A stretch of 64,000 bases of DNA, taken from Cohnella luojiensis (lineage in GTDB: Bacteria > Bacillota > Bacilli > Paenibacillales > Paenibacillaceae). Below are positions 27,541 through 36,827 of this stretch, piece after piece (position 1 is the stretch's first letter; every line of letters starts with the position of its first letter). Under the pieces are notes generated by a model that was not told the DNA's origin, ran no database searches, and was given only the letters and a program-made list of their open reading frames with translations. The stretch is from NCBI RefSeq assembly GCF_004564235.1, contig NZ_SOMN01000004.1, positions 124,001 through 188,000 on the forward strand. Reading direction: 5' to 3'. The position numbers were made by a program, and so were the translations under genes.

Positions 27541-27815
27541 TCCGCTCACAGCGGCTTAGAGTGACAGATTTCCGCTAATTCGATCATTTAGTCCGCTCAC
27601 AGCGGCTTAGAGTGACTCATTTTCGCGATTCCGGCCATTTTGTCCGCTCGCAGCGGCTTAGAGTGCCTCATTTTCGCGATTCCGACCATTTAGTCCGCTC
27701 GCAGCGGCTTAGAGTGACTCATTTTCGCGATTCCGGTCATTTAGTCTGCTCGCAGCGGTTTAGAGTGATTGAGTTTCGAGATTCCGGCCATTTAGTCCGC
27801 TGATAGCGGCTTAGG
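27541..27815. repeat. 51-bp tandem array A2 (about 5.5 units)
   Basis: Units begin TCCGCTCRCAGCGGCTTAGA at 27541, 27592, 27643, 27694, 27745 and 27796, a strict 51-base step. The shared core CCGCT-N3-AGCGG plus TTAGAG is that of arrays A1 and A3, but the remaining half of the unit (ATTTTCGCGATTCCGG) is different. Divergence is largest in the first and last units. Confidence 0.95.
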
Positions 27816-27888
27816 AAACCAGTTATTTCATTCGCATGTTTAAGCGGACGTACGGTTCAACGCCCAAGCAATATCTGAAGAAATAGCG

Positions 27889-27927
27889 AAGGAGCCGGCT
27901 GCAGTCCGACACTGTCGCCGGCTCCTT
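27889..27927 (-). terminator. Terminator-like hairpin after the second PhyH gene
   Basis: Arms AAGGAGCCGGC (27889-27899) and GCCGGCTCCTT (27917-27927) form an 11-bp stem five bases past the stop of the PhyH gene. The T tract is short. Confidence 0.7.
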
Positions 27928-27931
27928 TGCC

Positions 27932-28801
27932 CTATATGACCTCATGCTCAGGCCGTTCCGCCAACCAATCTTCCAACGCAGCGACGCGCTCGGGATGCTT
28001 GCGGCTTCTTGCCAGGAATCCCACGCCGTGCGCCGTCATCGGATCCTGATCCGTAGGCTGATATCTGAGATCTACGCTCCAACGAACCTCGTCGGACAAA
28101 TTGGGCGTGGACATATGGAGGCATCTATCGTTGAACAGAATGGCGCTGCCCGCGGAAACGGGAAGGACGACCGTTTCCGTCTTGCCCAGCTGACTTTCCT
28201 TCAATGCCGTATAACCCGTTCCCGTTACGGACTCTTGATGCCATTTCAGCAGCCGTTTCTTGTGAGTCCTCGGTTTAATGTGCAGACAACCGTTCAGCTT
28301 GTTGACATCGACTAACGGGATCCAGACCGTTATGACGGGATTCGAATTCGCGTCCGGCCAGTAGGATTTATCCTGGTGCCAAGGGACGGCGCCGGCTGCG
28401 ACTTTCGGGATTTTGGGTCGTACGTTGTAGACGGGATTAGAGAACAATTCTCCCCCGATCAGTGACTCGACGGCATCGAGAATCTTAGAGTTGCTCATCA
28501 GATGAAAATAACCGGGTATGCGGTCCCGCCAGCTTCTGCCGTACTTTAGGAAATCCTCCGCGCTCAAATCCCGGAACAACTCGGCCAGCCTGTAACGAAA
28601 CGGCCGATGCTCCAATTTATCTTGGATAAGACCGCTGCGCATCAACTCCTCGGCAATCATGGATACCTTCTGATTCATGGCTTCTTGCGCGGAAATCAAA
28701 TCTTCCTCCGTTAGCAGATTCGGCAATACCACATAACCTTCGTCGTTGTAAAAGTCGATTTGTTCTTTAGTCAAACTTCCACCAATCATTTGTTTATTCA
28801 T
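27932..28801 (-). CDS. PhyH-family dioxygenase
   Basis: A 289-residue Fe(II)/2-oxoglutarate dioxygenase. Iron ligands are His142 and Asp144 in PWHQDKSYW and His229 in RCLHMSTPN; the co-substrate arginine is in VRWSVDLRYQPTD. The sequence differs greatly from the PhyH gene at 2797, so a separate substrate is likely. ATG 28801 with AAGGTGAG upstream is preferred to a GTG three codons earlier. Two AraC genes are divergent from it. Confidence 0.88.
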   Translation of the reverse strand: MNKQMIGGSLTKEQIDFYNDEGYVVLPNLLTEEDLISAQEAMNQKVSMIAEELMRSGLIQDKLEHRPFRYRLAELFRDLSAEDFLKYGRSWRDRIPGYFHLMSNSKILDAVESLIGGELFSNPVYNVRPKIPKVAAGAVPWHQDKSYWPDANSNPVITVWIPLVDVNKLNGCLHIKPRTHKKRLLKWHQESVTGTGYTALKESQLGKTETVVLPVSAGSAILFNDRCLHMSTPNLSDEVRWSVDLRYQPTDQDPMTAHGVGFLARSRKHPERVAALEDWLAERPEHEVI

Positions 28802-28929
28802 GCCTCTCACCTTCCCTATTCGATTATTATATGAGAAAATAATAGCATGAACTGGAAACTCTGTATTTGCATATCCGTTCAGTTGTTTATCAATTGTTCC
28901 GGTATTTTCGTGAAACGAGGCTGCTGTCT

Positions 28930-29787
28930 ATGGTTGTATTTTCATCGATCAACCCTTTTGTCCGGGTCGCGCATCATTATTCGTTTCCAGAGGAAAGAAA
29001 CCCGAGCGAAGCTACCCGGATTGGTTACTGCTATGCCTTTCACCTCGTTGACGGCGGCAAAGGAACGGTAAGGTGCGCGGGTCAGGCCTACCCTGTCAAG
29101 AAGGGCGACCTGGTCTATTTTAAACCCGGAGTTCCCCACTCCTTTTTTTCTAAGCCGGATGATCCCCTCTCCACTTATAATTTGTACTGCGAGCTATGGA
29201 ATGACCTTCCGTTCAACACGAGTCACCATCTTGTGTGGCACGAATCCGATTTTAACCGGGAATTGTTGACGCCCGTCATTCCCTGTCCCGAACTGGACGA
29301 ACTACCCGTTTTACACTCGTTGCAGCATCAAGAAGCGATGCTGGTCTTGTTCGCTCATGCCGTAACCCATGGTCAGAAACAGGATTCGCACAATCAACTG
29401 ATCGCAAGCAACCTTGTTAAAGCGTTTCTGCTGGAGCTCGCGCAAGTCGCCAGGACCGACCGTCCGATCGATTACCGGATTCTGCCTATCATCGACCGGA
29501 TTGATAGAGAAGCCGCGCAAGATCATACTTATCAAGACTGGCTTGCGGAATGCGGCTTGGGAAAGACGCAATTCCACGAGCTATTCAAGCAAGCGACAGG
29601 CTTATCGCCCAAGGCTTATTGGACACAGTCTATTATGAAGCAGGCGAAAGCCGCCCTATGGGAGAGCAATCGTTCCGTTACCGATATCGCCTTGGATTTG
29701 GGATATTCGTCTATTCATCACTTCACGAAACAATTCACTCTCTATTATGGAGTATCCCCGACCGAATTCCGAAGAAGGAAGGATTGA
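28930..29787 (+). CDS. AraC-family regulator with cupin sensor
   Basis: A 285-residue regulator divergent from the PhyH gene. The sensor has YAFHLVDGGKGTVRCAG and KKGDLVYFKPGVPHSF; the DNA-binding end has YQDWLAECGLGKTQFHELFKQATG and LGYSSIHHFTKQFTLYYGVSPTEFR. ATG 28930 with GAGG nine bases upstream is chosen; a TTG at 28867 would extend it by 21 residues that look non-domain. The stop TGA adjoins the start of a second AraC gene. Confidence 0.86.
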   Translation: MVVFSSINPFVRVAHHYSFPEERNPSEATRIGYCYAFHLVDGGKGTVRCAGQAYPVKKGDLVYFKPGVPHSFFSKPDDPLSTYNLYCELWNDLPFNTSHHLVWHESDFNRELLTPVIPCPELDELPVLHSLQHQEAMLVLFAHAVTHGQKQDSHNQLIASNLVKAFLLELAQVARTDRPIDYRILPIIDRIDREAAQDHTYQDWLAECGLGKTQFHELFKQATGLSPKAYWTQSIMKQAKAALWESNRSVTDIALDLGYSSIHHFTKQFTLYYGVSPTEFRRRKD

Positions 29788-29795
29788 GCTGCGTC

Positions 29796-30653
29796 ATGGA
29801 ACGAAGCGACTGGTCAGGCATGCAACCCGCGGAGACGATCGGGAAACTGCCGGATTTTCATTTTCCGCCTTATATTACGCTAGCGCATATGTTCAACGCC
29901 CCCAAGGGATGGAAGATCCGCGACCGCGAGATGACTCAGTTCGTCCTTCAATACGTCGTCGACGGATACTGTCGATACCCGGTAGGCGATGTCCCGTACG
30001 AGACGCGCAAAGGAGACCTGTTGTTCCATCCTCCGCACGAGCGCCATTCCATTCTTCCGGCCGATGATCAGCCTTATATCTGCATCTCCATCGTCTTTCA
30101 TTTCGGAGCCTCCGCTTTCCCTTACGACGACTTGTTCCAGAACCGTCATCTTCTTGGAAATTTCGCGGGGCATCCGGTGGAATCCCTGCTCTCTCAACTG
30201 GTAACCCACTACCGCCAGCCCGGGCTCTTTCACCAAATTCAGTGCCAAAGTCTACTCATGCGAATCCTTGCGGAAACAGCCCAATGGGGCAGCGCCCATA
30301 ACGAACATACGAATACCGAGTCGCAAAATATGCCCAAGCTGGTGTTGATCAAAAACCATCTCAGCGAGCATTACGACCGGGAAATTCGAATAGAAGATCT
30401 CGAGAACGTGTCGGGCCTTACCAAAAACTACATTCTTGCGCTGTTCCGCAAACACGTCGGCATGTCCCCTATGCAGTACCTTACACGGATTCGGATCGGC
30501 AAAGCCAAAGAGCTCGCCATCCAATCGAACCTATCCATCGGAGAAATCGCGCTTAAGGTCGGCTATTCGGACGTACACACTTTCGGGCGGATGTACAAGA
30601 AAAAAACCGGGCAAAGTTTAACCCAGTTTTGTTCGAATTTGATTTATTCTTGA
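29796..30653 (+). CDS. Second AraC-family regulator in tandem
   Basis: A 285-residue regulator with cupin sensor (VLQYVVDGYCRYPVG, RKGDLLFHPPHERHSI) and AraC domain (IRIEDLENVSGLTKNYILALFRKHVG, VGYSDVHTFGRMYKKKTGQSLTQF). It starts eight bases after the previous AraC stop. A TTG at 29784, in a TTGA overlap with that stop and nearer to AAGGA, is an alternative start. The open frame extends upstream inside the first AraC gene, which I regard as shadow. It is convergent with another PhyH gene three bases away. Confidence 0.85.
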   Translation: MERSDWSGMQPAETIGKLPDFHFPPYITLAHMFNAPKGWKIRDREMTQFVLQYVVDGYCRYPVGDVPYETRKGDLLFHPPHERHSILPADDQPYICISIVFHFGASAFPYDDLFQNRHLLGNFAGHPVESLLSQLVTHYRQPGLFHQIQCQSLLMRILAETAQWGSAHNEHTNTESQNMPKLVLIKNHLSEHYDREIRIEDLENVSGLTKNYILALFRKHVGMSPMQYLTRIRIGKAKELAIQSNLSIGEIALKVGYSDVHTFGRMYKKKTGQSLTQFCSNLIYS

Positions 30654-30656
30654 AGC

Positions 30657-31580
30657 CTAAACTCTCCAGTATTTATCATGCGGAATGCGATATCCCGTCT
30701 GCGATGGGACCGTGTCCGCAGCTAACGCCAACGCGCCGGAAGGGCGGTAATCGAACGGTTTCTCCGACGCCCCGTAAGCGGTTTGTTTGCGTCTGTCGAT
30801 GCAGTCGTTCAGCAAGCGTTGTTTAATCGTTAAATACTCCAGCGTATGCGGTCCGAATTCGACTTCTATTTCTCCAGGGCGGAATTCGTAGTAAATCGTG
30901 CGCCGCAGGGCATTGCCTTCTCCTTCGGGAGACCCGTGCAACAATTGGATGTCGTGGAAAATGACGTCGCCGGCTCGAAGCGGTACCGGAATCGCGCCCT
31001 CGAAGTCGAAACCCGGCCGCGTGCAACGTTCGCGGGACATCTGCGCATCCCATCGGTTGCTGCCCGGAATAACCCACAGGCAGGATTTCTCGTCCGCATC
31101 GTCCAAATAGAAAGCCACGTTAAAGATCGGCCGGGGATCCACGCAGCCCGTCGGAACTTCGGCATCCCGATGCCAAGGCACGCTAGCCGCTTGGCTCGGA
31201 ATCTTGACGACGAGGGAATCCCACGTCGGGATTAAATTGCGTCCTTGAAGCTTCTCCACGGACCGCAGAATGAACGGATGACCCAGTAACGCTTTCGTCG
31301 CGTCCAGTTTGTCGACGACGTATTCCGTCCGCCAATAAACGCGTTCGCCGCCGCTGCGCACGCGGTATAGATAGTCCTCGTTCACGCATTCGCCGGCGAT
31401 CCCTTTATCGACGACTCCTAGCGTTTGTTCCCTCAAGAGCCGTAATTCTTCCTCGGACAGAACGTTGCGGATGACCAAAAAACCGTTGTCCAAGAAAAAC
31501 CTCGCTTGCACGTCCGTAATAATTTCCTGCGCAGCCGCGTTCGCTTCCTCTTCAGGTAGCGATTTATTCGTGGCTTCCAT
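30657..31580 (-). CDS. PhyH-family dioxygenase
   Basis: A 307-residue member. Iron ligands are His137 and Asp139 in VPWHRDAEVPTG and His215 in LLHGSPEGEG; the arginine is in RRTIYYEFRPGE. The spacing and C-terminal region (LEYLTIKQRLLNDC) differ from the other PhyH proteins here. ATG 31580 is nine bases after GGGGGAGG; an in-frame TTG at 31589 abuts that SD. It is divergent from the second two-component system. Confidence 0.88.
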   Translation of the reverse strand: MEATNKSLPEEEANAAAQEIITDVQARFFLDNGFLVIRNVLSEEELRLLREQTLGVVDKGIAGECVNEDYLYRVRSGGERVYWRTEYVVDKLDATKALLGHPFILRSVEKLQGRNLIPTWDSLVVKIPSQAASVPWHRDAEVPTGCVDPRPIFNVAFYLDDADEKSCLWVIPGSNRWDAQMSRERCTRPGFDFEGAIPVPLRAGDVIFHDIQLLHGSPEGEGNALRRTIYYEFRPGEIEVEFGPHTLEYLTIKQRLLNDCIDRRKQTAYGASEKPFDYRPSGALALAADTVPSQTGYRIPHDKYWRV

Positions 31581-31753
31581 TTTATCCAACCTCCCCCAAG
31601 AGTCGATTACAACCCTAGATTACCGGATGGGTAGGGAAAAATCTTTAGCTAAAATAGCCATTCTGGTTGCCAAAAGCACTCTGAGCGGAATTAGGCTTGC
31701 GGTTAACTGCAACCGTCCGAACGCAACGAAAAAACCTTTGTTTATCCTTGCTT

Positions 31754-31783
31754 ATTCTTTGAGATTTCTAGCATATTCTTTGA
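31754..31783 (+). promoter_or_regulatory. Direct repeat, possible YesN-type operator
   Basis: ATTCTTTGA occurs at 31754-31762 and again at 31775-31783, exactly 21 bases apart, or two helical turns, with further matching flanks. This spacing fits the two half-sites of an AraC-type dimer. It lies about 80 bases upstream of the kinase start. Confidence 0.5.
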
Positions 31784-31861
31784 TATTCACGCCGTGCGCA
31801 TAATCCGAAGTGGTCACCTCCACGCCTATCGGTGTAGGATAGACAGAAGGAGATGATCTTC

Positions 31862-33670
31862 ATGGCGTTCCTGCGCAATCCATTCCGAACGCTCCGCGGG
31901 AAAATACTGATCTCGCTGTTCGTTCTCATCATTATTCCGGTGGTCGTCATCCTCTATCGATTCTACGATTCTTCCGAGAAAATCGTCCAGATGCAGCTGT
32001 ATCAATCCAACCAAGCCGCAGTCGCGCAGAAGGCACAGACGATGAACGACCTAACGGTTCGAATAATAACGGCGTCCAGCCTTATCATCAACGACCCGGA
32101 GACGGAGAAGTTCCTAAGATCGCCTTCCGACTGGTCCGATCAGTACGATACATTCATTAAACTCAAAAGCTTGCAAACCAAAATGTCCAACGTCAAGGAT
32201 CTATTGCTCGACAGCGATGCACAGTTGGGCTTGTACGACAACCGCGGTTATACGCATACGACCTGGTCGGCCGTAATGAAGGCGGAAGTAAGCTCATTCC
32301 AAGATGAAGCTTGGTACAAACCGACAATTCAGCAAGGAAGCGGCTCCCCTTACTGGTCGGTTCCTTATACGCTTAGCGCAGGCGGCAACAGTCAACCGTA
32401 CGTCGTGATGACCAGGCAAGTGAACGGAGAGTATAGAAGAAATTACGGAACCTTCCTCATCGGAGTACCGGTATCCGACTTCTTCTATAGCGACTCCGAG
32501 CTGCGCGCGCAACGAGAGTCCGGCACGATAAGTTTACTGCTGGATACGACGAATGAACTGCTTCTTGGAGATGTTGCTCCTAGCACCGCTATCTCTGGCT
32601 TTACTCTTCAAACGCTTCAACAGATCCGAATCGAAACGAACGGCATCCGGACCATATCCCTAGACGGTCAAGATTATCTAGTAAACGATGCTAATATCCC
32701 TCAGCTAGGATGGCGGCTCGTGCAGCTCATCAATCAGAAGAGCTTCGCCGATCAGCTGAGCCACGAGAAAGACAAATCAATCGGTTGGGTCGTCGCTTGG
32801 TTTTTTCTATTCGCAATCGCTTTCATTATCTTGATGCTTCGGGTAACGAGCCCCTTCAAGCAGCTTGCCAAGTCGATGAACAAGGTCGGCAAGGGAGAAT
32901 TCAACACGCTGGTCAAGGTCAAAGGCGCTGATGAAATCGCCGTGCTTGGCAGCAACTTCAACAAGATGGTCGGTCACCTGCAAGATCTGATCGCGAACCT
33001 GTACGATGAGCAGCAACGGAAGCAGAAAGCGCAATTCCAGGCGCTGCAAGCGCAGATCAACCCGCATTTCCTTCTGAATACGCTCAATTCGATCAAATGG
33101 ATGGCCATTCTATCGAACGCGGAGCATGTCAGCGAGATGATCGCGAAGCTCGGCAAGCTGCTGAATTTCACGATGCGCAATGAAGAAGAGTACGTGACGC
33201 TGCGCGAAGAGCTGGAATATCTGCAGGTATACATGTCCCTGCAAAAGATCCGTTACCATGATCAAATTACGATTACGATAGAAGTGCCCGAGTCCCTGAT
33301 GGATTGCGAGGTTCTGAAGTTTACGCTGCAGCCGGCCGTCGAGAACAGCATTATACACGGCAACCGCTTTCCGCTTCATATCGACATTCGCGCCATGGAA
33401 CGGGACGGCTATCTAATGTTAACGTTGCAAGATAATGGCGTCGGCATGAGCATGGAGAAGATTCAGCTCGTCGAGACGCAATTAAACCAGCCGCACGCCA
33501 AATTCAGCGGCATCGGCATTCGGAACGTAAACGAGAGAATCAAGCTGCACTTCGGCCCTCAATACGGCATTCGGATTCATAGTCAACAGAACGAGGGGGT
33601 TCGAATGAGCCTGCAGCTGCCTTTAAGAAGGAGGGAACCGCACGATGATCCGAATCTTAATCGTGGATGA
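31862..33670 (+). CDS. Sensor histidine kinase, YesM-like
   Basis: A 602-residue kinase with TM1 at about 18-36 (ILISLFVLIIIPVVVILY), an extracellular sensor to about 300, TM2 (GWVVAWFFLFAIAFIILML), HAMP, and phospho-acceptor histidine near residue 400 in NPHFLLNTLNSIKWMA. The ATPase domain has QPAVENSIIHG and DNGVGMS. ATG 31862 has AAGGAG nine bases upstream, whereas ATG 31853 abuts it. It overlaps the response regulator by 26 bases, as in the first system. Confidence 0.92.
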   Translation: MAFLRNPFRTLRGKILISLFVLIIIPVVVILYRFYDSSEKIVQMQLYQSNQAAVAQKAQTMNDLTVRIITASSLIINDPETEKFLRSPSDWSDQYDTFIKLKSLQTKMSNVKDLLLDSDAQLGLYDNRGYTHTTWSAVMKAEVSSFQDEAWYKPTIQQGSGSPYWSVPYTLSAGGNSQPYVVMTRQVNGEYRRNYGTFLIGVPVSDFFYSDSELRAQRESGTISLLLDTTNELLLGDVAPSTAISGFTLQTLQQIRIETNGIRTISLDGQDYLVNDANIPQLGWRLVQLINQKSFADQLSHEKDKSIGWVVAWFFLFAIAFIILMLRVTSPFKQLAKSMNKVGKGEFNTLVKVKGADEIAVLGSNFNKMVGHLQDLIANLYDEQQRKQKAQFQALQAQINPHFLLNTLNSIKWMAILSNAEHVSEMIAKLGKLLNFTMRNEEEYVTLREELEYLQVYMSLQKIRYHDQITITIEVPESLMDCEVLKFTLQPAVENSIIHGNRFPLHIDIRAMERDGYLMLTLQDNGVGMSMEKIQLVETQLNQPHAKFSGIGIRNVNERIKLHFGPQYGIRIHSQQNEGVRMSLQLPLRRREPHDDPNLNRG

Positions 33671-35243
33671 CGAAATTCTGGTCCGCATCGGCTTGAAGAC
33701 CATTATTCCTATAGATAACGACGAATTTCAGGTAATCGGCGAAGCCTCCAACGGTCTCGAGGCGCTGGCGATATTGGAATCCAATCCCTGCGAGATCGTC
33801 CTACTGGATATTCGCATGCCGGAGATGGATGGCCTAGATCTGATGAAACGCATTCGCGAGCGTTGGCCTTCCATTAAATGTCTCGTCCTATCGAACCACA
33901 ACGACTTCGCCTTCGTTCAACAAGCGCTGCGGCTAGGCGCGATCGAATATATTACGAAGCTGGAGATCAACCCATCCGAACTGATGCAGAAGCTAAGGGC
34001 CATTAAGGAGCAACTGTTGCTCGAAAAGCAGGGCCAAAGCGCCTATACCGAATTGGAGCATAAGGTCAACCAATACAGCGCCGAGGTCAAGGAGAAGCGT
34101 CTTCGCGAGCTCGTTCTCGGTCACTGTTCCAGAATGGAGATCAAGCAGGTATTCAACGAATTCCGAATAGAACCCTTTCCATCGCCGTTAACCGTCATTG
34201 CCATCCAGATCGAGTCTTACGAGGAGTTAATGATCCATAATCGGTTCCAGAGCGAACGGCTGCTTAATTATACGGTCAGGAACGTGCTGGGCGAAGTGTT
34301 GAAAAAGTACGGCAACGGCGAGCTCATCGAGATTGGCAGCGGCAAATTCGTCGTACTAACCGGCGGCGAAATGAATGCGGACATGCTAGTCGAGATGCAT
34401 CAAGCCATAGCTTCCTTCCTGAAAATATCCATTGCCTGCGGGGTCTCTCCTGCCTATTCGGACGTATTCGCGCTGAATGCCGCTTACGAGAAGGCGGACA
34501 ATGTCTTAAGTTACCGGTTCTATCATGAGAGCGGGTGCACCCTCTTTTCCGAGCAGGTTGGAACTCCATCCCCTTTCCCCCATGAATCCTGGGATGAGGA
34601 AGAGTGGAAGAAGCGACTCGAAGAGCAGGATGAGTCCGGTCTCCGGCAATGCGTACAAGCGATGGCTCAGAGCGCAATAGCCGCCAAGAACATTCCTCCC
34701 GCCGTCGTAAGAGAACAATGGGTTCAGCTGTTGAACCTTTTCTCCCGCAGCTTGAAGGCCGAGGGACTCGACATCTATTCGGTCAAGTTGCACGAGGACA
34801 AATATCCCTACCATGTCATCCGAAGCTCCGAGAAGCTGCAGGAATTAGCCGACTGGTTCGCGGGGTGGATTCCCGTCTATTTCCGATATAAGCGGCAGCA
34901 TGGCCAAGAGAGGTTCCGTCCGGAAATCCAGAACGTCATTCGGCTCATCATGGAGCAATACAATATGCCGATCAAGGTATCCGACTTGGCCGGAAAAGTC
35001 GGCTATTCGGAAAATTATCTCAGCATTCTATTCAAGAAGGAAACCGGTAAAACCATTACGGATTACATCACGAATATACGCATGAAAACAGCCAGGGAGC
35101 TATTGAAAAATCCGGCCTATAAAATATTCGAAATTTCCGAGCAGATCGGTTATGCGGATCCGAATCACTTCAGCAGAAGCTTCAAGCAGATCGAAGGCAT
35201 GTACCCCACCGAATTCCGTAAGCTGTACATGGGGCGGGCTTAA
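33645..35243 (+). CDS. Response regulator with AraC output domain, YesN-like
   Basis: A 532-residue regulator. The receiver has VDDE (8-10), Asp55 in IVLLDIRMPE and YITKLEI. A central region of about 270 residues is of the type found in long YesN proteins. The AraC domain is at the end (IKVSDLAGKVGYSENYLSILFKKETG, IGYADPNHFSRSFKQIEGMYPTEFR). Its position ahead of a binding protein and two permeases suggests it controls them. Confidence 0.92.
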   Translation: MIRILIVDDEILVRIGLKTIIPIDNDEFQVIGEASNGLEALAILESNPCEIVLLDIRMPEMDGLDLMKRIRERWPSIKCLVLSNHNDFAFVQQALRLGAIEYITKLEINPSELMQKLRAIKEQLLLEKQGQSAYTELEHKVNQYSAEVKEKRLRELVLGHCSRMEIKQVFNEFRIEPFPSPLTVIAIQIESYEELMIHNRFQSERLLNYTVRNVLGEVLKKYGNGELIEIGSGKFVVLTGGEMNADMLVEMHQAIASFLKISIACGVSPAYSDVFALNAAYEKADNVLSYRFYHESGCTLFSEQVGTPSPFPHESWDEEEWKKRLEEQDESGLRQCVQAMAQSAIAAKNIPPAVVREQWVQLLNLFSRSLKAEGLDIYSVKLHEDKYPYHVIRSSEKLQELADWFAGWIPVYFRYKRQHGQERFRPEIQNVIRLIMEQYNMPIKVSDLAGKVGYSENYLSILFKKETGKTITDYITNIRMKTARELLKNPAYKIFEISEQIGYADPNHFSRSFKQIEGMYPTEFRKLYMGRA

Positions 35244-35363
35244 CCTCTGTATAAACGTGAAAGAATTGTGCTTATTTTATCAAGATTAATCCGTGTCTTT
35301 CCTCCGATAATCCCGCTACGATTGAGTCAGTTCGACCGACAAACCAAGAAGGGGATGGGAAAA

Positions 35364-36743
35364 TTGAAGAAAGCGTTTAGTGCAAGCGCATCGTTCGTGC
35401 TCGCTATAAGCTTATTGTTAAGCGGGTGCGGCAAAGGCGGCAACAACGAGGAATCGCCAGCTGCATCAGCCTCAGCGTCACCTTCCGAATCTGCTTCGGA
35501 AGCATCTGCGCTACCTGCGGATGGGAAAGCGATTACGCTTAAATTCTGGGGAGGAGTACCGCCGGAGAGCGGACCGCAGAACGTAGTCGATACCTGGAAC
35601 AAGGCGAATCCGGACATTCAAGTGGAGTATACGCGGTATGTCAACGACGATCCCGGCAACCTCAAGCTGGAAACCGCGTTGTTGTCGAATACGGACGCGC
35701 CTGACCTCTTCATGACTTATGGCGACGACAGAATGACGAAGCGCCAGGAAGCCGGCATGACCGAACCGTTGGATGATCTGATCGCCCAAGCGGGCTTCGA
35801 CGTAGACGGCATCATCGGGTCCGAGAACATCAAGAAATTCCCGGACGGCAAGTACTACTACTTGCCCGCCAACAAGAATATCGGAGCCGTTCTGATCAAT
35901 ATGACGGCGCTGGAAGCGGCCGGCGAGAAGATCCCCGCATCCTGGTCTTGGGATGAGTTCGCGGCGCTAGCGACCAAGCTTAACAAAGGCGAAATGAAAG
36001 GCACGACGCTGGACCCGGCGCTATCCACCTTCGGCGACCTCGTGCTTCAGACGGCCAAAGCCAAAGATTCGTATATCGCCGAAGACGGTAAGTCCAACTT
36101 TAATAGCCCTGCTCTCAAGAAGGGGATGGAACTTCAAAAAAGCCTTGAAGACCAAGGAATCATGATGAAGTACTCCGAAGCCGTAGCCGGCAAAATCACG
36201 GTGCAGAATGAGCTTCTGACAGGTAAAGCCGCCATGTCGGCATCCCAAATCTACATTATCCGTTATATCAAAGACGTCCAGAACTTCCCGCATGACTTCA
36301 AAATCGGATTCGCGCCTTATCCGCAATTCACGGCGGGCGGCAACGTCAACCCCGGCGGCGGCATGGGCGACTACATGTCCATCAACAAGAACAGCAAAAA
36401 CAAAGAAGCCGTCATGAAATTCATGAGCTGGTATTTGCAAGAGGGCAATATGGGGATGACTCCGGGCGGACGGATCCCTTCCAGCAAGAAAGCCGACGCC
36501 GCGCAAATCGCCTCTATCTTGATCGGCGAAGACAAGAATCTGATCGACGAAGAGTCGTTAAAGGCGATGCTGGCCGGCAGCTACACTTTCCCAACCTCGT
36601 ACGACGTTCCGGTTCCTACCGAGCTTAAAGCAGTATACAGGGAAGAGCTGGAGAAGTACTTGCTAGGAGCCCAGCCGATCGACAAAGCCGTCGAAACGAT
36701 GAAATCACGCGGCGATTCGACCATTCAAGGCGCCAAAAAATAA
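35364..36743 (+). CDS. Sugar-binding lipoprotein of an ABC transporter
   Basis: A 459-residue solute-binding protein with a basic start, hydrophobic core and lipobox LSGC, then a serine/alanine-rich linker (SASASPSESASEAS). The mature domain starts ITLKFWGGVPPESGPQ and has NPDIQVEYTRYVND, as in family-1 carbohydrate-binding proteins. The start is probably TTG 35364, nine bases after AAGGGG; ATG 35355 directly abuts that SD. It is followed by a terminator and then two permeases. Confidence 0.9.
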   Translation: MKKAFSASASFVLAISLLLSGCGKGGNNEESPAASASASPSESASEASALPADGKAITLKFWGGVPPESGPQNVVDTWNKANPDIQVEYTRYVNDDPGNLKLETALLSNTDAPDLFMTYGDDRMTKRQEAGMTEPLDDLIAQAGFDVDGIIGSENIKKFPDGKYYYLPANKNIGAVLINMTALEAAGEKIPASWSWDEFAALATKLNKGEMKGTTLDPALSTFGDLVLQTAKAKDSYIAEDGKSNFNSPALKKGMELQKSLEDQGIMMKYSEAVAGKITVQNELLTGKAAMSASQIYIIRYIKDVQNFPHDFKIGFAPYPQFTAGGNVNPGGGMGDYMSINKNSKNKEAVMKFMSWYLQEGNMGMTPGGRIPSSKKADAAQIASILIGEDKNLIDEESLKAMLAGSYTFPTSYDVPVPTELKAVYREELEKYLLGAQPIDKAVETMKSRGDSTIQGAKK

Positions 36744-36754
36744 CCATGCGATGG

Positions 36755-36791
36755 AAACCCTCCGGCAGCAATCGGGTGCCGGAGGGTTTTT
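36755..36791 (+). terminator. Hairpin between binding protein and permeases
   Basis: AAACCCTCCGGCA (36755-36767) pairs with TGCCGGAGGGTTTTT (36777-36791), a 13-bp stem with T run. Lying inside the operon, it would let binding protein be made in excess of permeases. Confidence 0.88.
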
Positions 36792-36827
36792 AGAAAAAGG
36801 GCATGGAAAGAAAGGAAGTCGCTCCTG

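Noticed and set aside
27612-27803. A 63-codon repetitive frame in array A2
   Set aside because: By-product of the 51-base period; no start signal.
29550-29795. N-terminal extension of the second AraC gene
   Set aside because: The extra 82 codons are the antiframe of the first AraC gene; the cupin domain starts after ATG 29796.
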